From assembly GCA_022616515.1 (NCBI GenBank), contig JAKEEQ010000433.1, forward strand, positions 1 through 33,416: a stretch of 33,416 bases of DNA, given 5' to 3'. Source of the DNA: Chloroflexota bacterium. Its GTDB lineage: Bacteria > Chloroflexota > Anaerolineae > Aggregatilineales > J027. The notes below the pieces were generated by a model. That model worked only from the letters and a program-made list of their open reading frames with translations, ran no database searches and was not told where the DNA came from. Position 1 is the stretch's first letter, and each line of letters begins with the position of its first letter. Shown piece after piece: positions 14,757-22,384 of the stretch. The position numbers and the translations under genes are program-made.

Positions 14757-15926
14757 CTAATCTGGCCCGTTCCCTTGACGATTATTGCCGTTGTTATTTT
14801 GATTACCCTGTCGATTGCCTCTTCTGCCAGGTTCAGGTCCGGGTTCGCCACACCGTTCACGCCAGCCAACCGCAGGTGCATGAGGTGGGGGTGGATTGCT
14901 GCAATCAATTGCTTCAGACGGTGGTGGTCCAGCGTTATCGGTCGGCGGATTTTCGTCCGCAGAAGAATCGGGATTGCCAGCACTGTCTTCAACATCCTCA
15001 TTGGCAGAGGAGTCTCGACACTGCAAACCAAGACTCGCCGTTATCTCTTCGGCTGTAAATTCATTGGAAGTACCCGACAACATTTCCTTGGCAGAGGCTA
15101 ACGCATTAATCTCAGGAGCATCGTTGACCCTGATATTGAGCTGCACCGAGATATACTGCTCAAATAGGGCATTTGTATCCATTGCCAGGATGGTTGCCTG
15201 ATTAAAGGTTTGATCGTTGATGGTAACAACCACATCTGACCACAACGCTGGTTGCGCTTTCCAATACTCAAAATCACACACGGTCAAGTCTGGCAGGCGC
15301 AAATGAGTGAGTCGGTCATCAATATCAGTCATCAGCGTTTGAATAGAATGGTTCTGTGGTCGGATTTGCTGTGCTTTTGTCAATAAGGTTTGCTGCTCTT
15401 CGGTGAGCGCAATTAGGTCGAGCCGTGTGGCGTCCGATGCGGACAACCGTTGTATGTGATCAATTTCGTCACTGGCATCCTGAATGACAGCCAGATCGAC
15501 CACCCCTTCATCAAGAAGTTGCTCAAATTCATCCAGCCGCCGCTGACTAAATTCCAGGCGCAGATCGACTTCGGCGCTTTCAGATGCTGCGAACGATAAC
15601 CGGGTGCCTTCAACAAACCGTTTGACCGGATAGAGAGGTTCACCCGGTAGAGCATCTTCTGAAGCCCACGCGGTTCCGCCGCCGATAAACATAACCACAA
15701 TTAGCACAGCGGCAATTGCCTTAAACAATACGCGGTGTGTTGTGCGACGCTGAAACGAAACGACGTTGGGGCTTAAGAGTCTTGCTTCAATACGAGCTTT
15801 TGCGGCAGTGTTCAACATTGGTCGGGGGGCATGTTGCAAGCGATTGACGACGTCAACAAAGGGTGATAAATCTTCACCGGCTGCTTCATCCAGATTGTCC
15901 GGGTAATGATGTAAACGGTCGTCCAT
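14757..15926 (-). CDS. DUF5667 anti-sigma-like membrane protein
   Basis: 389 residues. The cytoplasmic N-terminus (about 1-65) has no zinc-binding anti-sigma motif. One membrane helix follows (about 67-88, LFKAIAAVLIVVMFIGGGTAWA), then a DUF5667 domain starting EDALPGEPLYPVKRFVEGTRL with FSQRRLDEFEQLLDEG (about 90-190). A further external region contains one Cys near CDFEYW and one near LGLQCRD, and the protein ends in a Pro/Asn/Gly/Gln-rich low-complexity tail (about 310-389, RQGNQNNNGNNRQGNGPD). It starts 4 nt after the ECF sigma gene, with GGGGAGAGAAG upstream, and the arrangement suggests that it holds that sigma factor at the membrane. It is convergent with the TIR gene. Confidence 0.78.
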   Translation of the reverse strand: MDDRLHHYPDNLDEAAGEDLSPFVDVVNRLQHAPRPMLNTAAKARIEARLLSPNVVSFQRRTTHRVLFKAIAAVLIVVMFIGGGTAWASEDALPGEPLYPVKRFVEGTRLSFAASESAEVDLRLEFSQRRLDEFEQLLDEGVVDLAVIQDASDEIDHIQRLSASDATRLDLIALTEEQQTLLTKAQQIRPQNHSIQTLMTDIDDRLTHLRLPDLTVCDFEYWKAQPALWSDVVVTINDQTFNQATILAMDTNALFEQYISVQLNIRVNDAPEINALASAKEMLSGTSNEFTAEEITASLGLQCRDSSANEDVEDSAGNPDSSADENPPTDNAGPPPSEAIDCSNPPPPHAPAVGWRERCGEPGPEPGRRGNRQGNQNNNGNNRQGNGPD

Positions 15927-15929
15927 CTT

Positions 15930-16499
15930 TTACTTCTCTCCCCGCAAATAGTGCCGCGAGTCTTTTTCGGTGCCAAGTAAGGCAGCCAATTGTTTAAGCG
16001 CCCGGTGTTGGGCGGTCATGATGGCCCCTGTGCTTTTGCCGAGTATTTCGGCAACTTCCTCATGACTTTTGAGTTCAACAAATCTCAGGATGATGATCGT
16101 TTGCTGCTCATCAGTCAGTTGGGCAAGTGCTGATCGAAGCTCATCAAATGACTCTCGATCCTGTACACGAATGTCCAGCGGTGTTTCGCTGCTATGCAAT
16201 GTGTCAGGTAGTTCCTCCACGGGTTTCTTGCGTCGATAGTAGTCAGCGACATGGCCCTTAGCAATCTGGTATAACCACGCCTCAAAGGGCGCACCTGTGA
16301 AACGATAACGTGGCAACTGCTCAATCATTGCCAGAAAGATTTGCGCGATGATGTCTTCAATTGCTGCATCGTCTGACACCCGATAACCTACATATCGCGT
16401 GATCTTAGCTAGATAACGATGATACAACGCCGCAACGGCTTCACGGCTGCCCGTTTTGGCATCCTCAATCAGGATGTGGTCAGGCGTTTCCGATGTCAT
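15930..16499 (-). CDS. ECF-type RNA polymerase sigma factor
   Basis: 189 residues. Region 2 (about 25-95) includes ALYHRYLAKITRYVGYRVSD, AAIEDIIAQIFLAMIEQLPRY and FEAWLYQIAKGHVADYYRRK, and region 4 (about 125-180) includes LTDEQQTIIILRFVELKSHEEVAEILGKSTGAI, the usual helix-turn-helix. Region 3 is absent, as in extracytoplasmic-function sigma factors. It directs RNA polymerase to promoters under some envelope-related signal. The gene is immediately followed by a DUF5667 membrane protein as likely anti-sigma factor. Upstream lie paired GAGACWTGTC repeats and a CTAACGTTAG palindrome that could be control sites. Confidence 0.92.
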   Translation of the reverse strand: MTSETPDHILIEDAKTGSREAVAALYHRYLAKITRYVGYRVSDDAAIEDIIAQIFLAMIEQLPRYRFTGAPFEAWLYQIAKGHVADYYRRKKPVEELPDTLHSSETPLDIRVQDRESFDELRSALAQLTDEQQTIIILRFVELKSHEEVAEILGKSTGAIMTAQHRALKQLAALLGTEKDSRHYLRGEK

Positions 16500-16583
16500 T
16501 CCAAATCTCGCTGTTTGCGACGCATCTGTTATATCGTAATTCCTGCGCCAATCTTACAAAATGGGAACATGATAATTCGATGA

Positions 16584-16618
16584 GAGACATGTCCCTGTCC
16601 TGGCTGTTGAGACTTGTC
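16584..16618. promoter_or_regulatory. Direct repeats GAGACATGTC/GAGACTTGTC upstream of the sigma gene
   Basis: GAGACATGTC (16584-16593) and GAGACTTGTC (16609-16618) differ at one base and are 25 bp apart start to start; the first contains the palindrome GACATGTC. They lie 85-119 bp before the sigma gene start. A regulator-binding site or part of an autoregulated promoter is possible; no partner protein is known. Confidence 0.35.
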
Positions 16619-16623
16619 TTATT

Positions 16624-16633
16624 CTAACGTTAG
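16624..16633. promoter_or_regulatory. Palindrome CTAACGTTAG
   Basis: A perfect 10-bp palindrome in the 204-bp spacer between the kinase and sigma genes, 125 bp upstream of the sigma start. It is a possible operator, supported only by symmetry and place. Confidence 0.25.
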
Positions 16634-16663
16634 CATGAATTCGAGGCTACAGTTTATTTGTGG

Positions 16664-16709
16664 AATTAACCCTGATCAACCTCGTCATGAACGGGGTCAG
16701 AGGTTAATT
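16664..16709 (-). terminator. Stem-loop over the kinase stop codon
   Basis: AATTAACC-CTGA (16664-16675) pairs with TCAG-A-GGTTAATT (16697-16709), a 12-bp stem with one bulged A and a 21-nt loop that includes the TAA of the kinase gene. No T-run follows on either strand, so it is not a standard intrinsic terminator. It may be an mRNA 3' end or stability element. Confidence 0.35.
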
Positions 16710-18677
16710 TCCGCCAAAGACCTGGATAGCGATGACAATCGGATCACCAACCAGAATAGGCTCATCGAATTCGGGAGCCGCAAATTGGAGCTGCCACGCA
16801 CCAAAGTAACAACCGCGCGTCCGGGGTGCTTCAGCGGCAAACTCAAGTGATGTCTGTTCACCGCGACGTACCCGCTGTGTGATAAAAAAGCGCGGTCGTT
16901 GAGGGCTGGTGAAGTTGATGTCGTAGGTGATACGGGATGTATCCTCAGGGCAATTGTTGTTTAAATTGTCGTAGAATCCTTCTTCGACCAGCGTTGAGGT
17001 GTTGCTCACAAAAGTCAACTCTAAATCACCATTAAGCGGCCAGTCGCACGTACTTGCATTTTCGATGACGATTTCAAGATCGAAGTCATTGCCTGCCCCG
17101 ACAAGCCTCTCGTTGCGTGTCGCAGTAATAGGTGGAGCGATGCCAATATCTTCAGGCTCAATGACGACATAATTAAGATCACAGCGTGCCAGAATTTCGA
17201 CCAGATCGGGTGTCGGAGAAGGTGCATTGGCTGTTGCGAGGGCAATAGCTGTAGACGTCTCACCGGCAATGGCGCGGGCTGTCGCCGTCCGGTTGGGCGT
17301 TCGTGTTGGTGTGGGCGTGACCTGTGTGTCCGTTGGAGTGGGTGTAGGTGTATCGGTGGCTGTGTCAGTGGGCGTCGGCGTATCGGTTGGTGTGGGCGTA
17401 TCGGTAGCCGTGTCGGTCGATGTCGGCGTATCGGTCGATGTTGGTGTATCGGTCGATGTCGGCGTATCCGTTGATGTTGAGGAGGGCGAAGCATCTGCTA
17501 CGACAGCCTCGGTTGGATTTGAATTCTCTTCCTCAGACAGCAGATTTGATAGCGGTCCTACCCCACCTATTCCGGCGACCAACAGGGCCAGCAGTAGACC
17601 AACAGATGCCACGAATAAAATAGTTATCGCCGACAAGAACAGGTTGTCGGCCCGCGTACGTCTTCTTCGGGCGCTTCCGGTTGAAGTCGTGGAGGAGAAG
17701 TTGCGCGTGCTGCTTGTTGTAACGGGCCGCTCATCCAATTCCCCGGCTGAAAGGACAGGCGTTAAATCAGAAGTTGATCTTAGATCTGTGTCATGAGACA
17801 CCGGGAAACCAGCAGGACGCTTCAACTGAGAGGGGCGATCAAAATTGGCATCAATCCCCGCATGTAACTCTTCAAGAAACTCATCTGCTGTTTGGTAACG
17901 CTGATCAGCATCTTTGTCCATCGCCTTTTTGATGATATTTATCACCCAGTCAGGCGTTTCTGGCGCAATGCTTCTAATGTCCGGCAACGGCTCATTCAGA
18001 TGTTGCAGAATAACGGCTAACGGTGTGTCAGCGTCATAGGGAAGTTGGCCTGTAACCAGTTGAAAGAAAATGACGCCCAGCGAATAAATATCTGAGCGTT
18101 CGTCACCAGCCTCACCTAAGCCCTGTTCAGGGGCCATGTAGGCCGGTGTGCCGACCATTCCCCCGCTGGCCGTAAACTGGACTCCTGTTACGATTTTGGC
18201 AATACCGAAGTCGGTCAATACCACCCGCCCGTCCTCATCCAACATGAGGTTAGCGGGTTTGACATCGCGATGAATCATATTGCGCTTGTGGGCGTAGGAA
18301 AGGGCGCTGCCTGTTCCCGAAATTATATAAATGGCTTCTTCAAGGTTTATTCGCTGATTACCGGCTGTTAACTCAAGCAAGCGATCCTTCAGGGTTGGAC
18401 CATTGATGAGTTCCATCACCATGTAGTAGCTTTCACTGCTTTCGTCAAACTCAAAGTCGAAAACCTGAACAATATTAGGATGACGGAGCTTTGCTACATT
18501 CTTAGCTTCTTTTTCAAAGCGGTTCTTGAACTCTGGATCGTCTGCGAGGAAGGGATGTAGAACCTTGATAGCTACGTAGCGGTCAAGGGAAGCGTGATAC
18601 CCCCGATAAACTTCTGCCATTCCTCCTCGACCGAGGCGCTCAATAACTTCGTATTTACCTAAAGTTTTCCTTGCCAC
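16704..18677 (-). CDS. PknB-type Ser/Thr kinase with extracellular NBR1-like Ig domain
   Basis: 657 residues, GTG start at 18677. The kinase domain (about 8-275) is complete: GRGGMAEVYRG (Gly loop), VAIKVL (Lys), HRDVKPANLML (catalytic loop), LTDFGIAK, and GTPAYMAPEQ in the activation segment. A juxtamembrane linker follows, then one helix (about 345-370, FLSAITILFVASVGLLLALLVAG), a long Ser/Thr/Asp/Pro stalk (about 390-475, repeated STDTPT) and a C-terminal beta-sandwich (about 520-650). This last part has the NASTCDWPLNGDLELTF pattern of NBR1-type Ig-like domains, with Cys residues near CDWP, NNNCPED and RGCYFG. It is therefore an envelope-spanning receptor kinase with no PASTA domains. It has its own likely promoter and is divergent from the propeller/M23 genes. 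Confidence 0.92.
   Translation of the reverse strand: MARKTLGKYEVIERLGRGGMAEVYRGYHASLDRYVAIKVLHPFLADDPEFKNRFEKEAKNVAKLRHPNIVQVFDFEFDESSESYYMVMELINGPTLKDRLLELTAGNQRINLEEAIYIISGTGSALSYAHKRNMIHRDVKPANLMLDEDGRVVLTDFGIAKIVTGVQFTASGGMVGTPAYMAPEQGLGEAGDERSDIYSLGVIFFQLVTGQLPYDADTPLAVILQHLNEPLPDIRSIAPETPDWVINIIKKAMDKDADQRYQTADEFLEELHAGIDANFDRPSQLKRPAGFPVSHDTDLRSTSDLTPVLSAGELDERPVTTSSTRNFSSTTSTGSARRRRTRADNLFLSAITILFVASVGLLLALLVAGIGGVGPLSNLLSEEENSNPTEAVVADASPSSTSTDTPTSTDTPTSTDTPTSTDTATDTPTPTDTPTPTDTATDTPTPTPTDTQVTPTPTRTPNRTATARAIAGETSTAIALATANAPSPTPDLVEILARCDLNYVVIEPEDIGIAPPITATRNERLVGAGNDFDLEIVIENASTCDWPLNGDLELTFVSNTSTLVEEGFYDNLNNNCPEDTSRITYDINFTSPQRPRFFITQRVRRGEQTSLEFAAEAPRTRGCYFGAWQLQFAAPEFDEPILVGDPIVIAIQVFGGN
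17413..17484. repeat. 18-bp tandem repeat inside the kinase stalk
   Basis: Four in-frame copies of an 18-bp unit (TCGGTCGATGTCGGCGTA; copies 1 and 3 identical, copy 2 with two changes, copy 4 diverged) encode the STDTPT stalk repeats. Further degenerate copies continue towards 17330. Such tracts can change length by slippage and so alter the reach of the extracellular domain. Confidence 0.75.
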
Positions 18678-18722
18678 GAGAGTTGTTTACCTTTGTGATC
18701 GGCAGAGCTAAGCACATCGTGT

Positions 18723-18751
18723 AGTATAGCGGATAACAGGCGACTACCCAA
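18723..18751 (-). promoter_or_regulatory. Candidate sigma70-type promoter of the kinase gene
   Basis: On the minus strand a TTGGGT -35 (18746-18751) stands exactly 17 bp before a TATACT -10 (18723-18728). The start would be near 18716, giving a leader of about 39 nt to the GTG at 18677. TATACT is also the -10 of the TPR/propeller operon promoter proposed above. Confidence 0.5.
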
Positions 18752-18753
18752 CT

Positions 18754-20985
18754 ATGAGTTGTCAGCAAAAATCGAATCAAGTAGAATTCGATTGCCTATC
18801 AAATAATCTGATTTTGCCAACTATGCTAATTCGTGCTTTTCGTCTGACTGATAAATTTAGCAATGCCTTTTTGAAGATCGCTGTTTGGCTCAGCAGTTTT
18901 TTGCTGACGCAAGTTACATTATTGCGCGAATCGTCCGAACACGCGATTGTCAATTTGTATACAGGCACAAAGGATACCGTAGATACAGTAACGCGGGGAA
19001 GTAGGAATGCTTACGGTGCGACAGATAATCGACGTCGATCACTGATGGCTCAGCGTGCTGCTATTGTCGAGTCGGACAGTCGGGGGGTGATACAAGCTGC
19101 GCTGGTTGAAGACCCGCTGGTGCAGCAAAACCGGACGTTGAGCATGTTTACTGTCCTGTTGCTAATTGCTTTGATCGCAGTCGTGCTGTGGGCAACCAGT
19201 CAGGCCCCCACATCCAATAATGGTTCTTCTAATCTGGGCGGTATTATTCCCCGGAACAACACACCGCTGGCTACTGCCCGTGATATTCCTACGCAGGCAC
19301 CATCGGTAACCCCTGTACCCCAGCCGCTGAATTGGCGGGGCACATTAGCGTTTTCCTTACGTGAAAATGGACAGGAAGATGTCTTCGCGTTCCAGCGAGG
19401 AGACAGCGCTCCCAGCCGCCTCACCAACAATCCGGCGGATGATCGTGACCCGGCCTGGAGTCCTGATGGTCGAACGCTGGCTTTTGTGTCCAACCGTGAA
19501 GGCAATTGGGACCTGTACATCATGGACATCATCTCTAAGGAAATCCGGCGTATCACTTTCTCACCCGGATATGAGGGGTCGCCGACGTGGAGTCCTGATG
19601 GGTTGTTCTTAGCGTTTGAAGCCTATGATAATGTTACCAACAATCTGGATATTTACCTGACATCTGTTGATGGGTCAGGCGAATGCGGTCAGACACCATG
19701 TCAAGTAACCCGGCAGTCTGGGGCAGACTTCGAACCAGCCTGGATGCCACAAGCACCCGATGGAAGCGGAGGGCGGTTGATTGCATATACGAGCATCCGA
19801 GCCGATACGCAGGACATTTATCTGCTGGATCTGGATAACCCTTCTGATGAGTCGGCCCTGAATCTGACTAACACACCATCTATTGACGAAAATTATCCGG
19901 CATGGAGTCCAGATGGTCAGTTTGTCGCCTACAGTGTCCGCACAGAAGATGGCATTGAAGGCGTTTTCTATCGTGACATCAATGACCCTTCAAGGGAAAA
20001 TGGAGTTGGGCGAGGCCGGATGCCGACCTGGAATCCGATTGATGGTAGCAGTCTGTTTTATACGGCACAGCGCGGTCAAGACCAGTCCCAGATTATCGGG
20101 GCGAATCCGGGTACACTCGGCGGTGGAGGCGATTTGCAGACGATCAGCGGTACCGTAGCCGATCTTGATTGGATGGCTGCCGAGCCAGAATTTGAAGCGG
20201 TGGTGGCGAATTATGCACAGCTTTATGACGAAGTGGCTGCTCTCTCTGCTGATGGGCGTTACTTGCTGGCACTACTGCCCGGCGTCGATGCACCCGATGC
20301 CTATCTCAACGCACGAGTGGATGATTCGTTTAATGCGCTGCGACAGCGCGTTGAAGCCGAGACGGGTATTAATTATCTGGGTGAGCTAGAAGATGCTTTC
20401 TGGCGCAAGGAGCGTCTCCCGGAAGGTGGGCTGCCGCGCGAGAGCTGGCATTATGCAGGACGAGCCATCGCGCTGAACCGGACTCTGGTTTCGCAGGGCA
20501 GTCCCACACCAATGGTAGTCGTTCGCGAAAACCGCGAGCTTGGGACCTACTGGCGAGTGTATTTACGAGTTGCGGAAACTGCCCAGAACGGCAGCCTCGG
20601 TGAACCGCTGCGCCAGATACCCTGGAATTTCGACGCGCGAACCTCTGGTGATGACCTTGAAGCGTATGAGGCCGGGGGACGTCGTATGACGAGCCTCCCA
20701 CCCGGCTACTATGTTGACTTTACTCAGCTTGCTGCCGATTATGGCTGGGAACCAGTCCCGTCGGAGCGAAATTGGCGTCAAAACTATCCGGGGATTCTAT
20801 ACTGGCAGTTTGTTAGAAACGATGGGCTGAATTATGCACAGGCCATCCGGGAGTTGTATACTGAAGCTGAAGCCGCGCTCATCGGGGCACCTCCAATAGC
20901 CGCAACCGCAACCATTCCGATTGCGCCAACCGAGACTGATATTCCGGCCAGAACACCGACCCCATTGCCGCCCGACCAGCAGTAG
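18754..20985 (+). CDS. Membrane-anchored beta-propeller protein with unassigned C-terminal domain
   Basis: 743 residues from ATG 18754; the start is uncertain because no ribosome site is seen there, nor at the ATG at 18823. An N-terminal cytoplasmic part (about 1-125) of unknown type precedes one membrane helix (about 128-148, MFTVLLLIALIAVVLWATS) and a short Pro/Thr stalk. A PD40/TolB-like beta-propeller follows (about 185-470; DPAWSPDGRTLAFVSNREGN, SPTWSPDGLFLAFEAYDN, YPAWSPDGQFVAYS). The C-terminal 260 residues are a separate domain with GRYLLALLPGVDAPDAYLN, LPRESWHYAGRAIALN, YWRVYLR, and YGWEPVPSERNWRQ...YWQF, which I do not recognise as a named family. It is followed 9 nt later by an M23 peptidase gene, so a role in cell-wall surveillance or remodelling is inferred. 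Confidence 0.8.
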   Translation: MSCQQKSNQVEFDCLSNNLILPTMLIRAFRLTDKFSNAFLKIAVWLSSFLLTQVTLLRESSEHAIVNLYTGTKDTVDTVTRGSRNAYGATDNRRRSLMAQRAAIVESDSRGVIQAALVEDPLVQQNRTLSMFTVLLLIALIAVVLWATSQAPTSNNGSSNLGGIIPRNNTPLATARDIPTQAPSVTPVPQPLNWRGTLAFSLRENGQEDVFAFQRGDSAPSRLTNNPADDRDPAWSPDGRTLAFVSNREGNWDLYIMDIISKEIRRITFSPGYEGSPTWSPDGLFLAFEAYDNVTNNLDIYLTSVDGSGECGQTPCQVTRQSGADFEPAWMPQAPDGSGGRLIAYTSIRADTQDIYLLDLDNPSDESALNLTNTPSIDENYPAWSPDGQFVAYSVRTEDGIEGVFYRDINDPSRENGVGRGRMPTWNPIDGSSLFYTAQRGQDQSQIIGANPGTLGGGGDLQTISGTVADLDWMAAEPEFEAVVANYAQLYDEVAALSADGRYLLALLPGVDAPDAYLNARVDDSFNALRQRVEAETGINYLGELEDAFWRKERLPEGGLPRESWHYAGRAIALNRTLVSQGSPTPMVVVRENRELGTYWRVYLRVAETAQNGSLGEPLRQIPWNFDARTSGDDLEAYEAGGRRMTSLPPGYYVDFTQLAADYGWEPVPSERNWRQNYPGILYWQFVRNDGLNYAQAIRELYTEAEAALIGAPPIAATATIPIAPTETDIPARTPTPLPPDQQ

Positions 20986-20994
20986 GAGAGCATT

Positions 20995-22332
20995 GTGAGA
21001 GAACTTCCAGAGACTCCCATACAAAAGTCACAGGGGACCATCTTTAGCAGTCCCCATGTTCAGGCTGTGTTGGTGCTGGTTATTGCAATTGGGGTTGCTG
21101 TCTTTTTTCTCAACCGAAACCAACAACCGGATCAACAAATATCAGCATTCCCGGCAGCAGTGCAGCCAAGTCCATCACCTATCCCGGACTGGAAGTTGGC
21201 GCTTGAAAATCAATTGATCAACGCAGCAACTGCCGAACCGACACAAATCATCCTGCCGACGAACACGCCAACCGACACGCCTTTTCCCACAGCCACATCA
21301 CAGATTTTCGATCCCGATCAGGTTGAAGGTTCACCATTTCCGACCCGGACACCGGGGCCGACGAGCATACCGCAGCCGACAATTCAATCACGCGGCGCAA
21401 CACCGGTCCCAAGCCCAACCGGGGTCGCGATAGCTGACGGCGGTGTTAGTGGATTTCAGCCGCCTGCCGAATCAATCCCGCTTAGTTTGCAGCCCAATGA
21501 CCATTTCTTTATGAAACGTCCGGTTGATGCTACCGCCAATGGACAATCATTATTCTATTATCCGTATGGGTCAGCGAGTTCACTGAATGGCGTGACCTTG
21601 CAGGTACATCACGGCATCGACATCCCGAATCCCGAAGGGGAACGTGTCATCGCTGCCGCTGACGGAACAGTGGTTTTTTCGGGCATCAGTCGTGATACTA
21701 CAGCTCAGATTGACGATCTTGAAGTCTATCCATCTTACGGCGAAATGATCGTCATCCGCCACGACTTCAGTTTTAAAGGTCAGCCTGTATGGACGTTATA
21801 TGCCCACATGTCAGCACGAGTTGTGCAGGAGGGTGATCGGGTTACGATGGGGCAAACTATCGGCCTCGTCGGGCGAACCGGCTATGTGACAGGTGCACAC
21901 GTCCATTTTGAGGTGCGTATTGGCGTCGTTAGTTACTGGAATACCCGAAACCCGTTAATGTGGATTGCGCCTTATTTGGATCATGGTGTAGTCGCCGGGC
22001 GTGTGGTTGACCGCGACGGTAATTTTATCGAGAACGCACTGCTGCAAATTAATCGTGGTGGACGGCGCGTTGACACAACAACGACTTACGTACAACCCCA
22101 CGAGCCGGAAGTTCGCACACGAGGTCATGTTGTGCCAGACGACAATTGGCGCGAGAACTTTGTATTTGGTGATGTTCCCGCCGGAGAGTATGAAATTGTG
22201 TTGGTTGTTGACGGTCGGCGATCTACACAATCGCTAACAGTACGGCCCGGCATGGTCAACTTCAAAGAATTTCAGATTGACCCGCCCGAATCGACACCAA
22301 TACCTATCGACGAAAGTGCACCGGGGAATTAG
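20995..22332 (+). CDS. M23 family metallopeptidase (membrane-anchored)
   Basis: 445 residues, GTG start at 20995 with AGGAGAG close upstream. One N-terminal membrane helix (about 18-36, VLVLVIAIGVAVFFLN) is followed by a Pro/Thr stalk (about 45-150). The M23 (LytM-type) peptidase domain spans about 175-325: HHGIDIP gives the first zinc His and the Asp, LYAHMS the next conserved His, and AHVHFEVR the HxH pair. All zinc ligands are present, so peptidoglycan endopeptidase activity outside the membrane is likely. The C-terminal 110 residues (GRVVDRDGNFIENALLQI through YEIVLVVDGRRS) look like a carboxypeptidase-regulatory-type beta-sandwich. It forms a pair with the upstream propeller gene. Confidence 0.9.
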   Translation: MRELPETPIQKSQGTIFSSPHVQAVLVLVIAIGVAVFFLNRNQQPDQQISAFPAAVQPSPSPIPDWKLALENQLINAATAEPTQIILPTNTPTDTPFPTATSQIFDPDQVEGSPFPTRTPGPTSIPQPTIQSRGATPVPSPTGVAIADGGVSGFQPPAESIPLSLQPNDHFFMKRPVDATANGQSLFYYPYGSASSLNGVTLQVHHGIDIPNPEGERVIAAADGTVVFSGISRDTTAQIDDLEVYPSYGEMIVIRHDFSFKGQPVWTLYAHMSARVVQEGDRVTMGQTIGLVGRTGYVTGAHVHFEVRIGVVSYWNTRNPLMWIAPYLDHGVVAGRVVDRDGNFIENALLQINRGGRRVDTTTTYVQPHEPEVRTRGHVVPDDNWRENFVFGDVPAGEYEIVLVVDGRRSTQSLTVRPGMVNFKEFQIDPPESTPIPIDESAPGN

Positions 22333-22384
22333 CGTTGCCTGAAAGTATAAGAAATCTGGACGGGGTTTTGATAAACTACCTGCT

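Noticed and set aside
17413-17484. Tandem repeat considered as a CRISPR array
   Set aside because: The 18-bp units are directly adjacent with no spacers and are in frame within the kinase stalk.
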